Assembly: GCF_023156385.1 (NCBI RefSeq)
Contig: NZ_JAKZAK010000037.1
Span: 1 to 37,073, forward strand
DNA from: Marinobacter xestospongiae
Lineage (GTDB): Bacteria > Pseudomonadota > Gammaproteobacteria > Pseudomonadales > Oleiphilaceae
Direction: 5' to 3'
DNA: 37,073 bases
Position numbers and translations under genes: made by a program. The notes beneath the pieces are model-generated. The model was not told where the DNA came from and made no database searches. It worked only from the letters and a program-made list of their open reading frames with translations. Shown here one piece after another: positions 1-6,694 of this stretch (the first letter of the stretch is position 1; every line of letters begins with the position of its first letter).

Positions 1-402
1 TGGTGGATTGGTTAGGCTCTTGAAACCATAGCACTTTCAGCCGCTTTCTTTTATCCCCCGTGAGAAATCCGGGCTAGCTGACTGATTTAATGTCGGTTAA
101 GAGGCCAAGGAATGGTGAAATCATGGTAGAAGGCAAGACCCCGGATACGTGTTCTTTGATGGTTGTCCATGTTGGCTTTCCAAGCTGGGCTATGCTCCGT
201 ACAGTTGTCGGGATATTATGGCATTTGACACATTTTGCCCAAACGAACCTAGGGAAAATCTCTCTAAGTGCTTGATAGAGTGTTAATTGGCGTATAGGTT
301 TGATGGAGAAATGTGGCGGGATATCACGTCTGGTGACGTGTTTAAATACGTCATGTGCCGTTGAATCAATGTTATGCCGCGCGCTAGTCGAAGGAGTAAG
401 GG
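1..402. other. Non-coding/unassigned left edge with two integron-core-like heptamers
   Basis: No convincing gene is visible here. A 61-codon frame at 90-275 has no good ribosome binding site and no recognisable product. Two short motifs fit the crossover core of integron recombination sites (consensus GTTRRRY): GTTAGGC at 11-17, an exact match, and GTTATGC at 371-377, a near match common in Vibrio-type attC sites. If real, they bound a cassette of about 360 bp. I could not fold a clean attC around 371; the only tidy hairpin is CACGTC-TGGT-GACGTG at 325-340. No integrase gene is seen, so it would have to lie outside the window. Confidence 0.35.
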
Positions 403-534
403 ATGACCTGCCCGATTTGTTTCTTTAGGGATTCGTATCAAAGATCTTTGAAAATAAAAACATTTGGTATCAGTAGATTTGAAAGTAAACTAGAAAAATT
501 TAAATATTTGTATGTAGATGAGCTAAAAAAATAA
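403..534 (+). CDS. Small CxxC-containing ORF, probable N-terminal module of the RES protein
   Basis: A 43-codon frame starts with ATG at 403 behind a good Shine-Dalgarno (AAGGAGTAAGGG), closer to consensus than anything before the TTG start of the next frame. It begins MTCPICFFRD, a CxxC of the kind seen at the N-terminus of RES proteins carrying a zinc-ribbon/HEPN-type N-terminal domain. It stops at TAA 532-534 directly after a run of seven A. The next gene's frame is open from 522, so a -1 shift within 525-531 would give one protein of about 425 residues, bringing C3/C6 together with a second cysteine pair at about residues 50 and 52. It may be half of a frameshifted gene, the start of a programmed-frameshift product, or a separate peptide. 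Confidence 0.5.
   Translation: MTCPICFFRDSYQRSLKIKTFGISRFESKLEKFKYLYVDELKK
525..531 (+). promoter_or_regulatory. A AAA AAA slippery heptamer next to a stop codon (possible -1 frameshift site)
   Basis: The small ORF ends in codons CTA AAA AAA TAA, so the seven A at 525-531 form the classical -1 slippery heptamer A AAA AAA immediately before the zero-frame stop. The -1 frame stays open through the RES gene. This motif drives frameshifting in many insertion sequences. A one-base loss or a homopolymer read error would look identical, so programmed use is an inference. Confidence 0.4.
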
Positions 535-605
535 AAAAAATAAAAGACTGTAGTTGTTATAAAACGTACAGCAATGAATCACTATGCATTTGGGTTGACG
601 AGTTT

Positions 606-1679
606 TTGTCTGATATAAATCAGCACATCGCTCAAATCGAATCTACATTCGACAAGATAAATCTATCCTATGTAAAGTTTATATCCGAAAACCAAAGGTC
701 TGCAATCAATAGTCTCTATGGTTTTTTGGAAGAGTCACTTCTTATAGATAGGACAGTTGATTCATCTGAGCTTGTTAGGGCAATGTTTCGAGCTAGATGG
801 AAGGGAAAGTTCGACCCTAAAGATATCAAAGAGTTTTATCACGTTCCGTTTTCAAAAAGGCATCTTGTAGGAAGCCAGCGCTTTAGTATTCCCGGGTTGC
901 CACTACTTTATTTGGGCAGCTCTACTTTAACTGTCGAAAAGGAATTGGAAGCAAATTCGAGTTATGACCTTGTATATTCTGTTTTCCTACCAAGCTATTC
1001 TCATTTCTACAGAGCAAGAATATTTAGTTTAAGAAATAATATAAATGATCTGCTTGAAAACAGCCTGCCAGGAATCATGGACGGTGGCGTTCATTATCCC
1101 TATTCGGGAGATGGAGATTATTCGTATAAGCCTAGATTTATGCGGGAGATTCAAGCCAATATTTTGCTTCAAATATGCACATTTCCAACCGAATATAAAA
1201 AGTCATTTATTCCCGAATATGTAATCCCTCAAATGCTTACTGTAGCATTACAAGAAAAACAATTTGACGGACTGTGCTTCCCATCAACTAAGTGTTTTGA
1301 AGGCTTGAAAGATAACCACAGGTTTTCAAGTCATCATCTAAATTTCGTTTTCTTTACGGAGTATAGCGCCGACTGTGACAACGACAGCAGCCTGCTTGAT
1401 AGATTTTACACCTTTACGTTAGACAAGAAACGTAATATTGGTAAGAAAGAGGTGTTGGATGCTATCGAGAGAGTGTGCGAATTAAATAGAAGTTCTGAAG
1501 TAAATAACACTGACTTTATAATGCCTTTGGTAAGAGCCAAGCTCCAAATTGAGTATATTGAGAATTCCTCAATAGAAAGTGTCAGATATTTTGATACTGA
1601 TATAGGCAAAATTGAACTAAGTTTATATTTCAAAATGGCTAATGAAATGTACAGTTTAGTCAGCGAAAGGGTGGCATAA
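606..1679 (+). CDS. RES domain-containing protein
   Basis: This 357-residue protein carries RES-family signatures: an FRAR segment near residue 61, QRFSIPGLPLLYLGSS at about 91-106 with following glutamates at 111 and 113, and the YVIPQ...FDGLCFPST block at about 205-228. RES proteins of toxin-antitoxin pairs degrade NAD+, but larger RES proteins with extra N-terminal domains are less well understood, so activity here is inferred. The TTG start at 606 is poorly supported. The frame is open upstream to 522, and the upstream CxxC ORF probably encodes the true N-terminus in another frame. No Xre-type antitoxin gene is adjacent. The gene is AT-rich and its stop codon lies inside an attC-like site (GGCATAA), as expected for an integron cassette gene. 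Confidence 0.72.
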   Translation: MSDINQHIAQIESTFDKINLSYVKFISENQRSAINSLYGFLEESLLIDRTVDSSELVRAMFRARWKGKFDPKDIKEFYHVPFSKRHLVGSQRFSIPGLPLLYLGSSTLTVEKELEANSSYDLVYSVFLPSYSHFYRARIFSLRNNINDLLENSLPGIMDGGVHYPYSGDGDYSYKPRFMREIQANILLQICTFPTEYKKSFIPEYVIPQMLTVALQEKQFDGLCFPSTKCFEGLKDNHRFSSHHLNFVFFTEYSADCDNDSSLLDRFYTFTLDKKRNIGKKEVLDAIERVCELNRSSEVNNTDFIMPLVRAKLQIEYIENSSIESVRYFDTDIGKIELSLYFKMANEMYSLVSERVA

Positions 1680-2167
1680 TCGGGTAGCCGGGGGTATCTA
1701 ACCCCCAGCCCCCACAACACCCTGCATGCGGCTCCGCACAGGGCGTTTCACCGGGAGTGGTGAAGCTTAATCCATCCATCACGCAGCGATACCAGACCTT
1801 CAGCTTTCAGGTAGTCATTCGACAGAGCCTGCTGAATGCCCGGCGTCTTCGAGCAGCGCCAAGGGCCTTTGCTAGTAATGCCACACGCCACGGCGGCCTG
1901 CACATGCACGCCCAGCTTCATCAGGTTCCTGACTGGTCATTGACCGATCGCTCGTTGAGCAGATCCCGATACGTCGGACCGCCCCAGATAAGGGCATGCA
2001 CTGTCACTGCACTGCTGCATCATTTACGGTGGCTGTCAGATCACACGGCGTCTTCGGCCCTTGCCATTTGCTAGTGGTTGGCGTTCAATCGGGTAAAATC
2101 CATTGAGCGGTGATCTTCCCACAGAGGACTTTCCCCCCATTAGTTCATGCCCAAGCTGGGCGTACAC
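1680..2167 (-). mobile_element. Deleted group II intron (probably group IIC-attC type)
   Basis: Read on the minus strand, the segment begins near GTGTACGCCCAGC with a domain I-like 5' end containing the typical GGGGGGAAAGTCC tract. It then passes into the last codons of an intron-encoded reverse transcriptase, and ends in a domain V/VI-like 3' region (GCGGAGCCGCATGC, then a GGGGG/CCCCC hairpin and CCCGATT). Most of the reverse transcriptase and the middle domains are missing, so it cannot move by itself. It lies antisense to the cassette genes, inside an attC-like site, which is the known habit of group IIC-attC introns. Exact boundaries are uncertain by a few bases, and the deletion junction lies near 1937-1945 or slightly beyond. 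Confidence 0.7.
1748..1936 (-). pseudogene. Group II intron reverse transcriptase/maturase, C-terminal fragment
   Basis: The frame encodes about 62 residues including VRNLMKLGV, SKGPWRCSKTPGIQQALSN and GLVSLRDGWIKLHHSR before the stop. This matches the conserved C-terminus of bacterial group II intron-encoded proteins (pattern: SRKGYW-x-LSRT, then QQxMxN, then QGLVSVKxLWVxxHY). An in-frame stop at 1937-1939 precedes it and the polymerase domains are absent, so it is a broken remnant. Confidence 0.8.
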
Positions 2168-2277
2168 AAGCCACTGCATCTGGAAATTTGACTCGCTCTG
2201 CTCCCAAAATTCCGGTGAGTGGGGCATTATGGCCTTAAATCGTGAAGATATTTATCGCAGTACTACTGAGTATCGTT

Positions 2278-2754
2278 ATGACTGAAACACCAGCCGACGA
2301 AAAATGGGTGGCGCAGGTAACGGATTCCCATAATTACCTTAGTGAGCGCCAAGAAGAGCTTATGGATCAGTATAAGCTTGGAGAGCACAAGCGATTTGAC
2401 TGGGACCAAGATGCCGGCTCTCTGATTTTTTCAAATGATGGTGTCGTTGCTGTTGTCGCTAAAGTACAGTTCGTTGGCTCGATCTCTACCAAATCAAATA
2501 CATGGCTTTGGTCATGGGCCAACTCAACTATCCAAGATAATGTGAAAGACCAAATGCATATCGTCCGTGATTTTGGTGAGAAATTCGGTTTCGCTGCTCT
2601 CACGACCGATAAGTGGGAGGCCGATGAAGTTGATGGTTGGGAGATGACATCAATCACAGCCCGGCTACTGAACGCAAAAGGGGCTTATAGAACATCGTCC
2701 GAAAATGGCTTTACGTATATGGTTATTACGGAAATTCAATGGGCCAACAACTAG
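2278..2754 (+). CDS. DUF6882-like protein (cassette-borne)
   Basis: A protein of about 158 residues with the pattern FDWDQDAGSLIFS, VAKVQFVGSIS..TWLWSWAN and a C-terminal GAYRTSSENG..YM, which I recognise as the DUF6882 family; no function is established. I prefer the ATG at 2278 because family members begin with a short helix and a KQEELMDQYxLG-like segment soon after the start. A GTG at 2242 in the same frame would add 12 hydrophobic residues and is closer to the cassette start. The stop codon lies 3 bp before an attC-like site (2757-2855), the usual layout of a promoterless integron cassette. Confidence 0.68.
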   Translation: MTETPADEKWVAQVTDSHNYLSERQEELMDQYKLGEHKRFDWDQDAGSLIFSNDGVVAVVAKVQFVGSISTKSNTWLWSWANSTIQDNVKDQMHIVRDFGEKFGFAALTTDKWEADEVDGWEMTSITARLLNAKGAYRTSSENGFTYMVITEIQWANN

Positions 2755-2756
2755 TA

Positions 2757-2855
2757 GGCATAACAAGCAAAAGCAAGCCGACACCAATTAGCCAGCTGGT
2801 TCGCTTCGTTCGAATGATAGCTGGCCAATTGTCGCCCCTGTTTGGGCGTTGAGGC
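2757..2855 (+). other. attC-like integron recombination site
   Basis: The site opens with GGCATAAC (2757-2764), has imperfect complementary arms at 2779-2797 (CGACACCAATTAGCCAGCT) and 2819-2834 (AGCTGGCCAATTGTCG) with unpaired extra bases in one arm, and closes with GCGTTGAGGC (2846-2855). Arms that differ by bulged bases, flanked by an AAC...GTT core pair, are typical of attC. It starts directly after the stop codon of the preceding gene. Confidence 0.68.
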
Positions 2856-3018
2856 TGTAGAAATAAGGTCAGGGGATCTTTCTGATCCCAGGCTGGTCAA
2901 GGAACAAACTGAAAATAGCTCCCATTCTTAATAGACTGGAGCTTTGATCATCGAAAGCGCATCTGGATTTTAAATAGTAACGTCATCAAAAAAGGGGCGA
3001 GGGATTTTCTACAGCCTC
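2851..3018. mobile_element. Small inverted-repeat element (possible MITE)
   Basis: GAGGCTGTAGAAA at 2851-2863 is repeated perfectly in inverse orientation at 3006-3018, giving a 168-bp non-coding unit with 13-bp terminal repeats. GGCTGTAGAAA-type ends occur in several insertion-sequence families. A target duplication is not clear (GTT on the left, GCT on the right). It overlaps the core of the attC-like site by five bases. It could instead be a large regulatory hairpin upstream of the gene at 3045. Confidence 0.42.
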
Positions 3019-3044
3019 GCTAACCAACGAGAAGAGTAATCAAT

Positions 3045-3410
3045 ATGTTTAAATATGCCATAATATTTCTGTTGGTGATTGTCTTATGTGGGTGCTTTTT
3101 GGCTTTTGGTAGGATTGTTTATTCAAAAGAATCTGACCCAACAGGGGATTACACAGCTATTGTTTCTTATGAGGCATATTTGTCATTCGTTACGATGTCG
3201 CCAGGTTCTTCAGGTGATAAAGCTGGGTTTGTGAAAATTATTAATAATAACGGCGACAACCTGGGAGAAATGCCAGTTGAAATGCTGCAATTATCCAGAG
3301 TGATGTGGAGCAAAAACGGTGCAAGAATTCCGATGATTGGTGAATGGAATTTCAAGAAAGGCACTTGTTACTATTGGTCCAAAGATGGCAGCACTAAAAT
3401 TTTATGTTAA
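3045..3410 (+). CDS. Hypothetical small lipoprotein or membrane-anchored protein
   Basis: A 121-residue protein of unknown family. Residues 1-24 form a hydrophobic export signal with a possible lipobox (VLCGC, cysteines 15 and 17). The rest (DPTGDYTAIVSYEAY..., EWNFKKGTCYYWSKDG) looks like a small exported beta-rich domain. The ATG at 3045 follows a GAGAAGAG purine stretch. Base composition matches the AT-rich cassette genes to its left, and it is probably another cassette gene. The IS630 element lies 78 bp downstream and may have broken its attC site. Confidence 0.6.
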   Translation: MFKYAIIFLLVIVLCGCFLAFGRIVYSKESDPTGDYTAIVSYEAYLSFVTMSPGSSGDKAGFVKIINNNGDNLGEMPVEMLQLSRVMWSKNGARIPMIGEWNFKKGTCYYWSKDGSTKILC

Positions 3411-3488
3411 GCCGCTGCTTAATATAAATTTAAGCCTTAGAATCGGTGCATGGGGCTTCCCGAAGATTACCTGTTTTCATTGGTTCTA

Positions 3489-4613
3489 ATGAGTACGAAA
3501 GTAAGCGAACATCATTTATAATGCAGTCCCTATTCGCCAAGCTTATCGGATATCTCCCCTCATGCGCCATGACGACGGTCGTAAACTCGACCACAAGACA
3601 TTGGAAGCCCTCCGCATTCGCGCCGTTCAACGTGTGATGGATGGAGAGAGTCCTGAAGTGGTCATCAAGGCTCTTGGCATGAGCCGGGCGCGGATCTATG
3701 AGTGGCTGGCGGCCTATCGCGAAGGTGGCTTTGACGCCCTCAAGGCGAAGCAGATTTCAGGCCGACCGAAGAAGCTGACCGGAGACCAGATTCGTGAACT
3801 CTACACTTGGATCACCTCATTCACGCCGGATCAACTGAAGTTCGAGTTTACGTTGTGGACCCGGGCTCGCGTGCGTGAACTGATCCGCCGGGAGTTCAAT
3901 GTACGCCTGAGCGATGTGTCTGTTGGGCGCCTACTCCGGAACCTCGGTTTGACACCTCAGAAACCGCTGCATAGGGCCTACCAGCAAAACCCGAAAGCAG
4001 TGGAACAATGGAAGAAAGAAACCTATCCAGAGATTCAAAAAGAGGCCAAGAAGGCAGGAGCCACCATCTTCTTCGGAGATGAGGCCACCATTCGCTCTGA
4101 TTATCACAGTGGCACAACCTGGGCCCCTGCGGGCGAAGCTCCCCTCATACGAGGGACTGGAAGCCGCTTCAGTCTAAACCTGATTTCTGCCATTTCGCCT
4201 CGTGGAGAGCTGCGCTTTAAAACGCTGCAGGGCACCATGAATGCCGAGGTGTTTATCGGTTTTCTCAAAGCTTTGGTTCGGGATGCTGACAAACCCGTGT
4301 TCCTGATTTTGGACAACCACCCAGTCCATCATGCCCGCAAGGTCAGAGAGTACGTGGACAATCTTGATGGCAGGCTCAGGTTGTTTTTCTTGCCGCCTTA
4401 CTCCCCCGAACTGAACCCGGACGAGTCTGTCTGGGGCTACATCAAGTATCACCATGTGGGCAAGAAAGTCATCAACAACAAGGAGCAGCTCCGAGCTATC
4501 GTTTATCGGCAACTACGGCGATTGCAGAAATTACCAAAGCTCTTGAAGTCATTTTTCGGGCATCCGGAGCTGGCTTATATCTCGGCGTGATGTTCGCTTA
4601 CTTTGTTTCGGAT
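3489..4613 (+). mobile_element. IS630-family insertion sequence, complete
   Basis: An element of about 1125 bp flanked by TA on both sides (3487-3488 and 4614-4615), the target duplication of IS630/Tc1-type elements. The 26-bp terminal inverted repeats lie at 3489-3514 and 4588-4613, with a perfectly matching inner 17 bp (AAAGTAAGCGAACATCA). It carries one intact transposase gene and looks recent. It sits between the small lipoprotein gene and the next small membrane gene, inside the cassette-like region. Confidence 0.9.
3562..4590 (+). CDS. IS630-family transposase
   Basis: The 342-residue protein has an N-terminal helix-turn-helix (IKALGMSRARIYEWLAAYRE, about 35-54), a second winged-helix segment to about 130, and the DDE catalytic core: D173 in FFGDEATI, D251 in LILDNHPVHH and E288 in ELNPDESVWGY. 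Length and motifs match a full-length IS630 transposase. The TGA stop overlaps the right terminal repeat. The frame is uninterrupted, so it should be active. Confidence 0.94.
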   Translation: MRHDDGRKLDHKTLEALRIRAVQRVMDGESPEVVIKALGMSRARIYEWLAAYREGGFDALKAKQISGRPKKLTGDQIRELYTWITSFTPDQLKFEFTLWTRARVRELIRREFNVRLSDVSVGRLLRNLGLTPQKPLHRAYQQNPKAVEQWKKETYPEIQKEAKKAGATIFFGDEATIRSDYHSGTTWAPAGEAPLIRGTGSRFSLNLISAISPRGELRFKTLQGTMNAEVFIGFLKALVRDADKPVFLILDNHPVHHARKVREYVDNLDGRLRLFFLPPYSPELNPDESVWGYIKYHHVGKKVINNKEQLRAIVYRQLRRLQKLPKLLKSFFGHPELAYISA

Positions 4614-4663
4614 TAGTTACCCGGAAACGCTTGCCTGCATTATAAGTCAAAAAGGAAGATGTT

Positions 4664-4876
4664 TTGATTCTGAATCTAACTCAAATTGGGCAATACCTTA
4701 ATGTTGGCCTTTGGGTATTAGGAGTGGTCGTAGGTACTTATGCTGTTCACTCTTTAGCCAAGCAAAAGGTTGATCACGTAACACGATCCACGGTCGTTGG
4801 TTTTCTGCTGTCCGTATTTCAGCCATTGGTTCTCATACAGATCGTTCTACTGATTAGAAAACCTCAGAAATTATAG
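4664..4876 (+). CDS. Small hypothetical membrane protein
   Basis: A 70-residue peptide with two predicted transmembrane helices (about residues 10-30 and 43-64) separated by a short charged loop (AKQKVDHVTR). It starts with TTG at 4664 behind an AAGGAAG ribosome binding site; no ATG is available in frame nearby. The GCATTATAAG just upstream (4638-4647) resembles a cassette boundary core, so it may be a further cassette gene separated from its neighbours by the IS630 insertion. Family unknown. Confidence 0.45.
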   Translation: MILNLTQIGQYLNVGLWVLGVVVGTYAVHSLAKQKVDHVTRSTVVGFLLSVFQPLVLIQIVLLIRKPQKL

Positions 4877-4928
4877 CGTGGAATTTCCGGTGGGTGCCTT
4901 CGCGGTTACCTGTGACATCTCAATTTAG

Positions 4929-5001
4929 GGAGCTTCTGATCAACTACGCTGCGCTTCGTTAGTGCCCATTACCTCAGGCGTCTAGGCAAAAAGGAAGCTC
5001 C
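4929..5001. repeat. Decayed element with ends like the MITE at 25.2 kb
   Basis: GGAGCTTCTGATCAACT at 4929-4945 differs at two positions from the terminal repeat of the MITE at 25171-25434. GAAGCTCC at 4994-5001 is its inverse for 8 bp. The unit is only 73 bp and its interior does not match the MITE, so it looks like a decayed relative or a solo end. The rest of 4877-5104 shows no gene. Confidence 0.4.
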
Positions 5002-5104
5002 GTGCTTGCACTCTCAAGCAAGCCCACACGACTCAAATATAGCTTCGAGAAAAAGGCTCTGAAGATTCGCTCCTGGCGACCTGACCCTTTGCCGATTCGT
5101 GGTC

Positions 5105-6601
5105 TCACTGACAGATTTCCTCTATTACGTTTTCAATATCCTCGCTGTAGTTCTCTGGATTATCGGTATCGCAATAAACCGTGCCTGTTTCACCGCCTCC
5201 GGAGTAGGTAGCCAAACGTTCCCAGAAACCTACACATTGATCGCCGTCGCCGCCGTCCTGGCTGTCATAGCAGGTTATCTCGTTGGAGCAGCCAGAAGAG
5301 GTGCAGGTGCTGTAGTCCGTTGTGATCTCACAAGCGCCTATCCGGCTTCGTGCTTTATCTTTGCATGATCCGGAAGAAACTGTTGGAGAGTCGTCATCCG
5401 AGAATGCATCGATCAACGCGATTCCGCCAATAACAGCTGCAGCTGCGGTTAGCCAATCCGCGAGCTCTGTCTGATTCTCAGCTCGCCTTTCATTCCGGTT
5501 GGAGCGAGATCGATTAAGACGGGCGAGCTCGTTTCGGGCATCTGAGATACATTGGGAGGCTTCCCTGACTCCGTTCCCATCAGCCCTTTGACACCACCTT
5601 TGAGCCTGTTGCGGGTTCCTGGCCACACCGGTCCCCCGCAAATACGATACGCCCACCATATACTGGGCCGGCCCGTACTCGTCCTCAGCTGCTTGCCTGA
5701 ACCAACGGAAGGCGAGGCGAGGTCGTTGGGCTACCCCCTGCCCATTACGGTAAAGGATACCCATATTATGCATGGCAACCCGGTGCCCCTGTCCCGCAGC
5801 GTTCTCGTACCACTGTGCCGCTTTTCGGAAGTCTTTCCTGGTTCCGTTTCCGTGGTAGTAATGGTTTGCGAGGGTGTATTGGGCATCTACATGACCCAGA
5901 GCGGCAGCTTTTAAGTACCATTGGAAGGCGGCTTGACTGTTTCTTTCGACCCCCCATCCGTTTGTGTGGATCAGCCCCATGTTGTACTGGGCGGAAGCGT
6001 CGCCTTTTTCCGCGGCCATCCTGGTAAACCGACGACCCTCCTGATAATTCTGTGGTCCGCCAGTACCACTGACCATGTATTTTCCGATCATCACCTGTGC
6101 TGCTGTATGGCCTTCCAAAGCGGCTTTCTTGAAATGACCGCGGGCGAGCTCGTAATTTTCCCGGTTTTCATAAACAATCCCGAGACTATAAGAGGCCTGA
6201 GGAACGTCTTTCTCGGCCGCCTCCCTGAACAATGTGATGGCCTTTTCGGGGTCTTTGGGCACCCCTCGGCCTTGCAGGTACAGATAGCCGAGGTTATTGG
6301 TCGACCTGGCAAAGCCCAACTGATGTGCTCGCCGATAATAGTCTGCTGCTAGAGCGTAATCCTGGTTAACCCCCTGTCCTAAATCGTGGTGGCGCCCGAG
6401 ATAGTGAAGTGCTTCTGCATGGTCATGGCTACCGGCCTCCGAGAACTGTTTGTACGATTCCTCATAACGGCCCGCTTCATAGTGAACCCTTCCGGCTTGC
6501 ACCAACTCGTCATAACGAGATGTCCAACTGCAGCCGTGAAACAGCAGGACACCAAGGCACAGGCTTAAAACAGAGGTCGCGATAGTTGAAATCCTTTTCA
6601 T
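5105..6601 (-). CDS. Sel1-repeat (TPR-like) lipoprotein with cysteine-rich tail
   Basis: A 498-residue protein. Residues 1-24 are a lipoprotein signal ending in lipobox LFHGC (C24). Residues about 60-345 contain roughly eight Sel1-like repeats of about 36 residues (e.g. AQYNMGLIHTNGWGVERN, AQYTLANHYYHGNGTRKD), which form helical scaffolds for protein binding. A basic linker (about 350-372) is followed by a hydrophobic segment (TAAAAVIGGIALIDAF, about 386-401). The last 90 residues carry eight cysteines and no family I recognise, suggesting disulfides outside the cytoplasm. It is monocistronic, downstream of the M23 gene on the same strand with a 93-bp gap. The Sel1 part is certain; function is unknown. 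Confidence 0.85.
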   Translation of the reverse strand: MKRISTIATSVLSLCLGVLLFHGCSWTSRYDELVQAGRVHYEAGRYEESYKQFSEAGSHDHAEALHYLGRHHDLGQGVNQDYALAADYYRRAHQLGFARSTNNLGYLYLQGRGVPKDPEKAITLFREAAEKDVPQASYSLGIVYENRENYELARGHFKKAALEGHTAAQVMIGKYMVSGTGGPQNYQEGRRFTRMAAEKGDASAQYNMGLIHTNGWGVERNSQAAFQWYLKAAALGHVDAQYTLANHYYHGNGTRKDFRKAAQWYENAAGQGHRVAMHNMGILYRNGQGVAQRPRLAFRWFRQAAEDEYGPAQYMVGVSYLRGTGVARNPQQAQRWCQRADGNGVREASQCISDARNELARLNRSRSNRNERRAENQTELADWLTAAAAVIGGIALIDAFSDDDSPTVSSGSCKDKARSRIGACEITTDYSTCTSSGCSNEITCYDSQDGGDGDQCVGFWERLATYSGGGETGTVYCDTDNPENYSEDIENVIEEICQ

Positions 6602-6694
6602 ACGATCAGTTCCTATCGGTTAACTATCTGTTAATTTAGCATCAAGCTTTGTCGAGGCAAGGGAGTTTGACGGCTTTGTGTTGCAAGCGTCATC

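Larger units (their letters stand above)
1673..2233 (+). other. attC-like integron recombination site interrupted by a group II intron remnant
   Basis: GGCATAA at 1673-1679, overlapping the RES stop codon, is the left core of an attC site. After removing the intron remnant the sequence continues at about 2168 with a foldable arm: CCACT (2171-2175) pairs with AGTGG (2218-2222) and GGAAATTT (2182-2189) with AAAATTCC (2206-2213), one mismatch. It ends in CATTATGGCC (2225-2234), one base from the expected core. Imperfect inner arms flanked by complementary cores are the hallmark of attC. Confidence rests on the fold and on a second attC-like site one gene downstream. Confidence 0.55.

Noticed and set aside
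90..275. 61-codon open frame at the left edge
   Set aside because: Weak start context and no recognisable product; could be a cassette ORF but not supportable.
606..1679. RES gene as a classical RES-Xre toxin-antitoxin pair
   Set aside because: No Xre/DUF2384-type antitoxin gene is adjacent; the neighbouring small ORF is a CxxC module, not a helix-turn-helix protein.
1683..1712. Strong GGGGG/CCCCC hairpin after the RES gene as a rho-independent terminator
   Set aside because: Better explained as the 3' terminal hairpin of the antisense group II intron; no U tract follows on the + strand.
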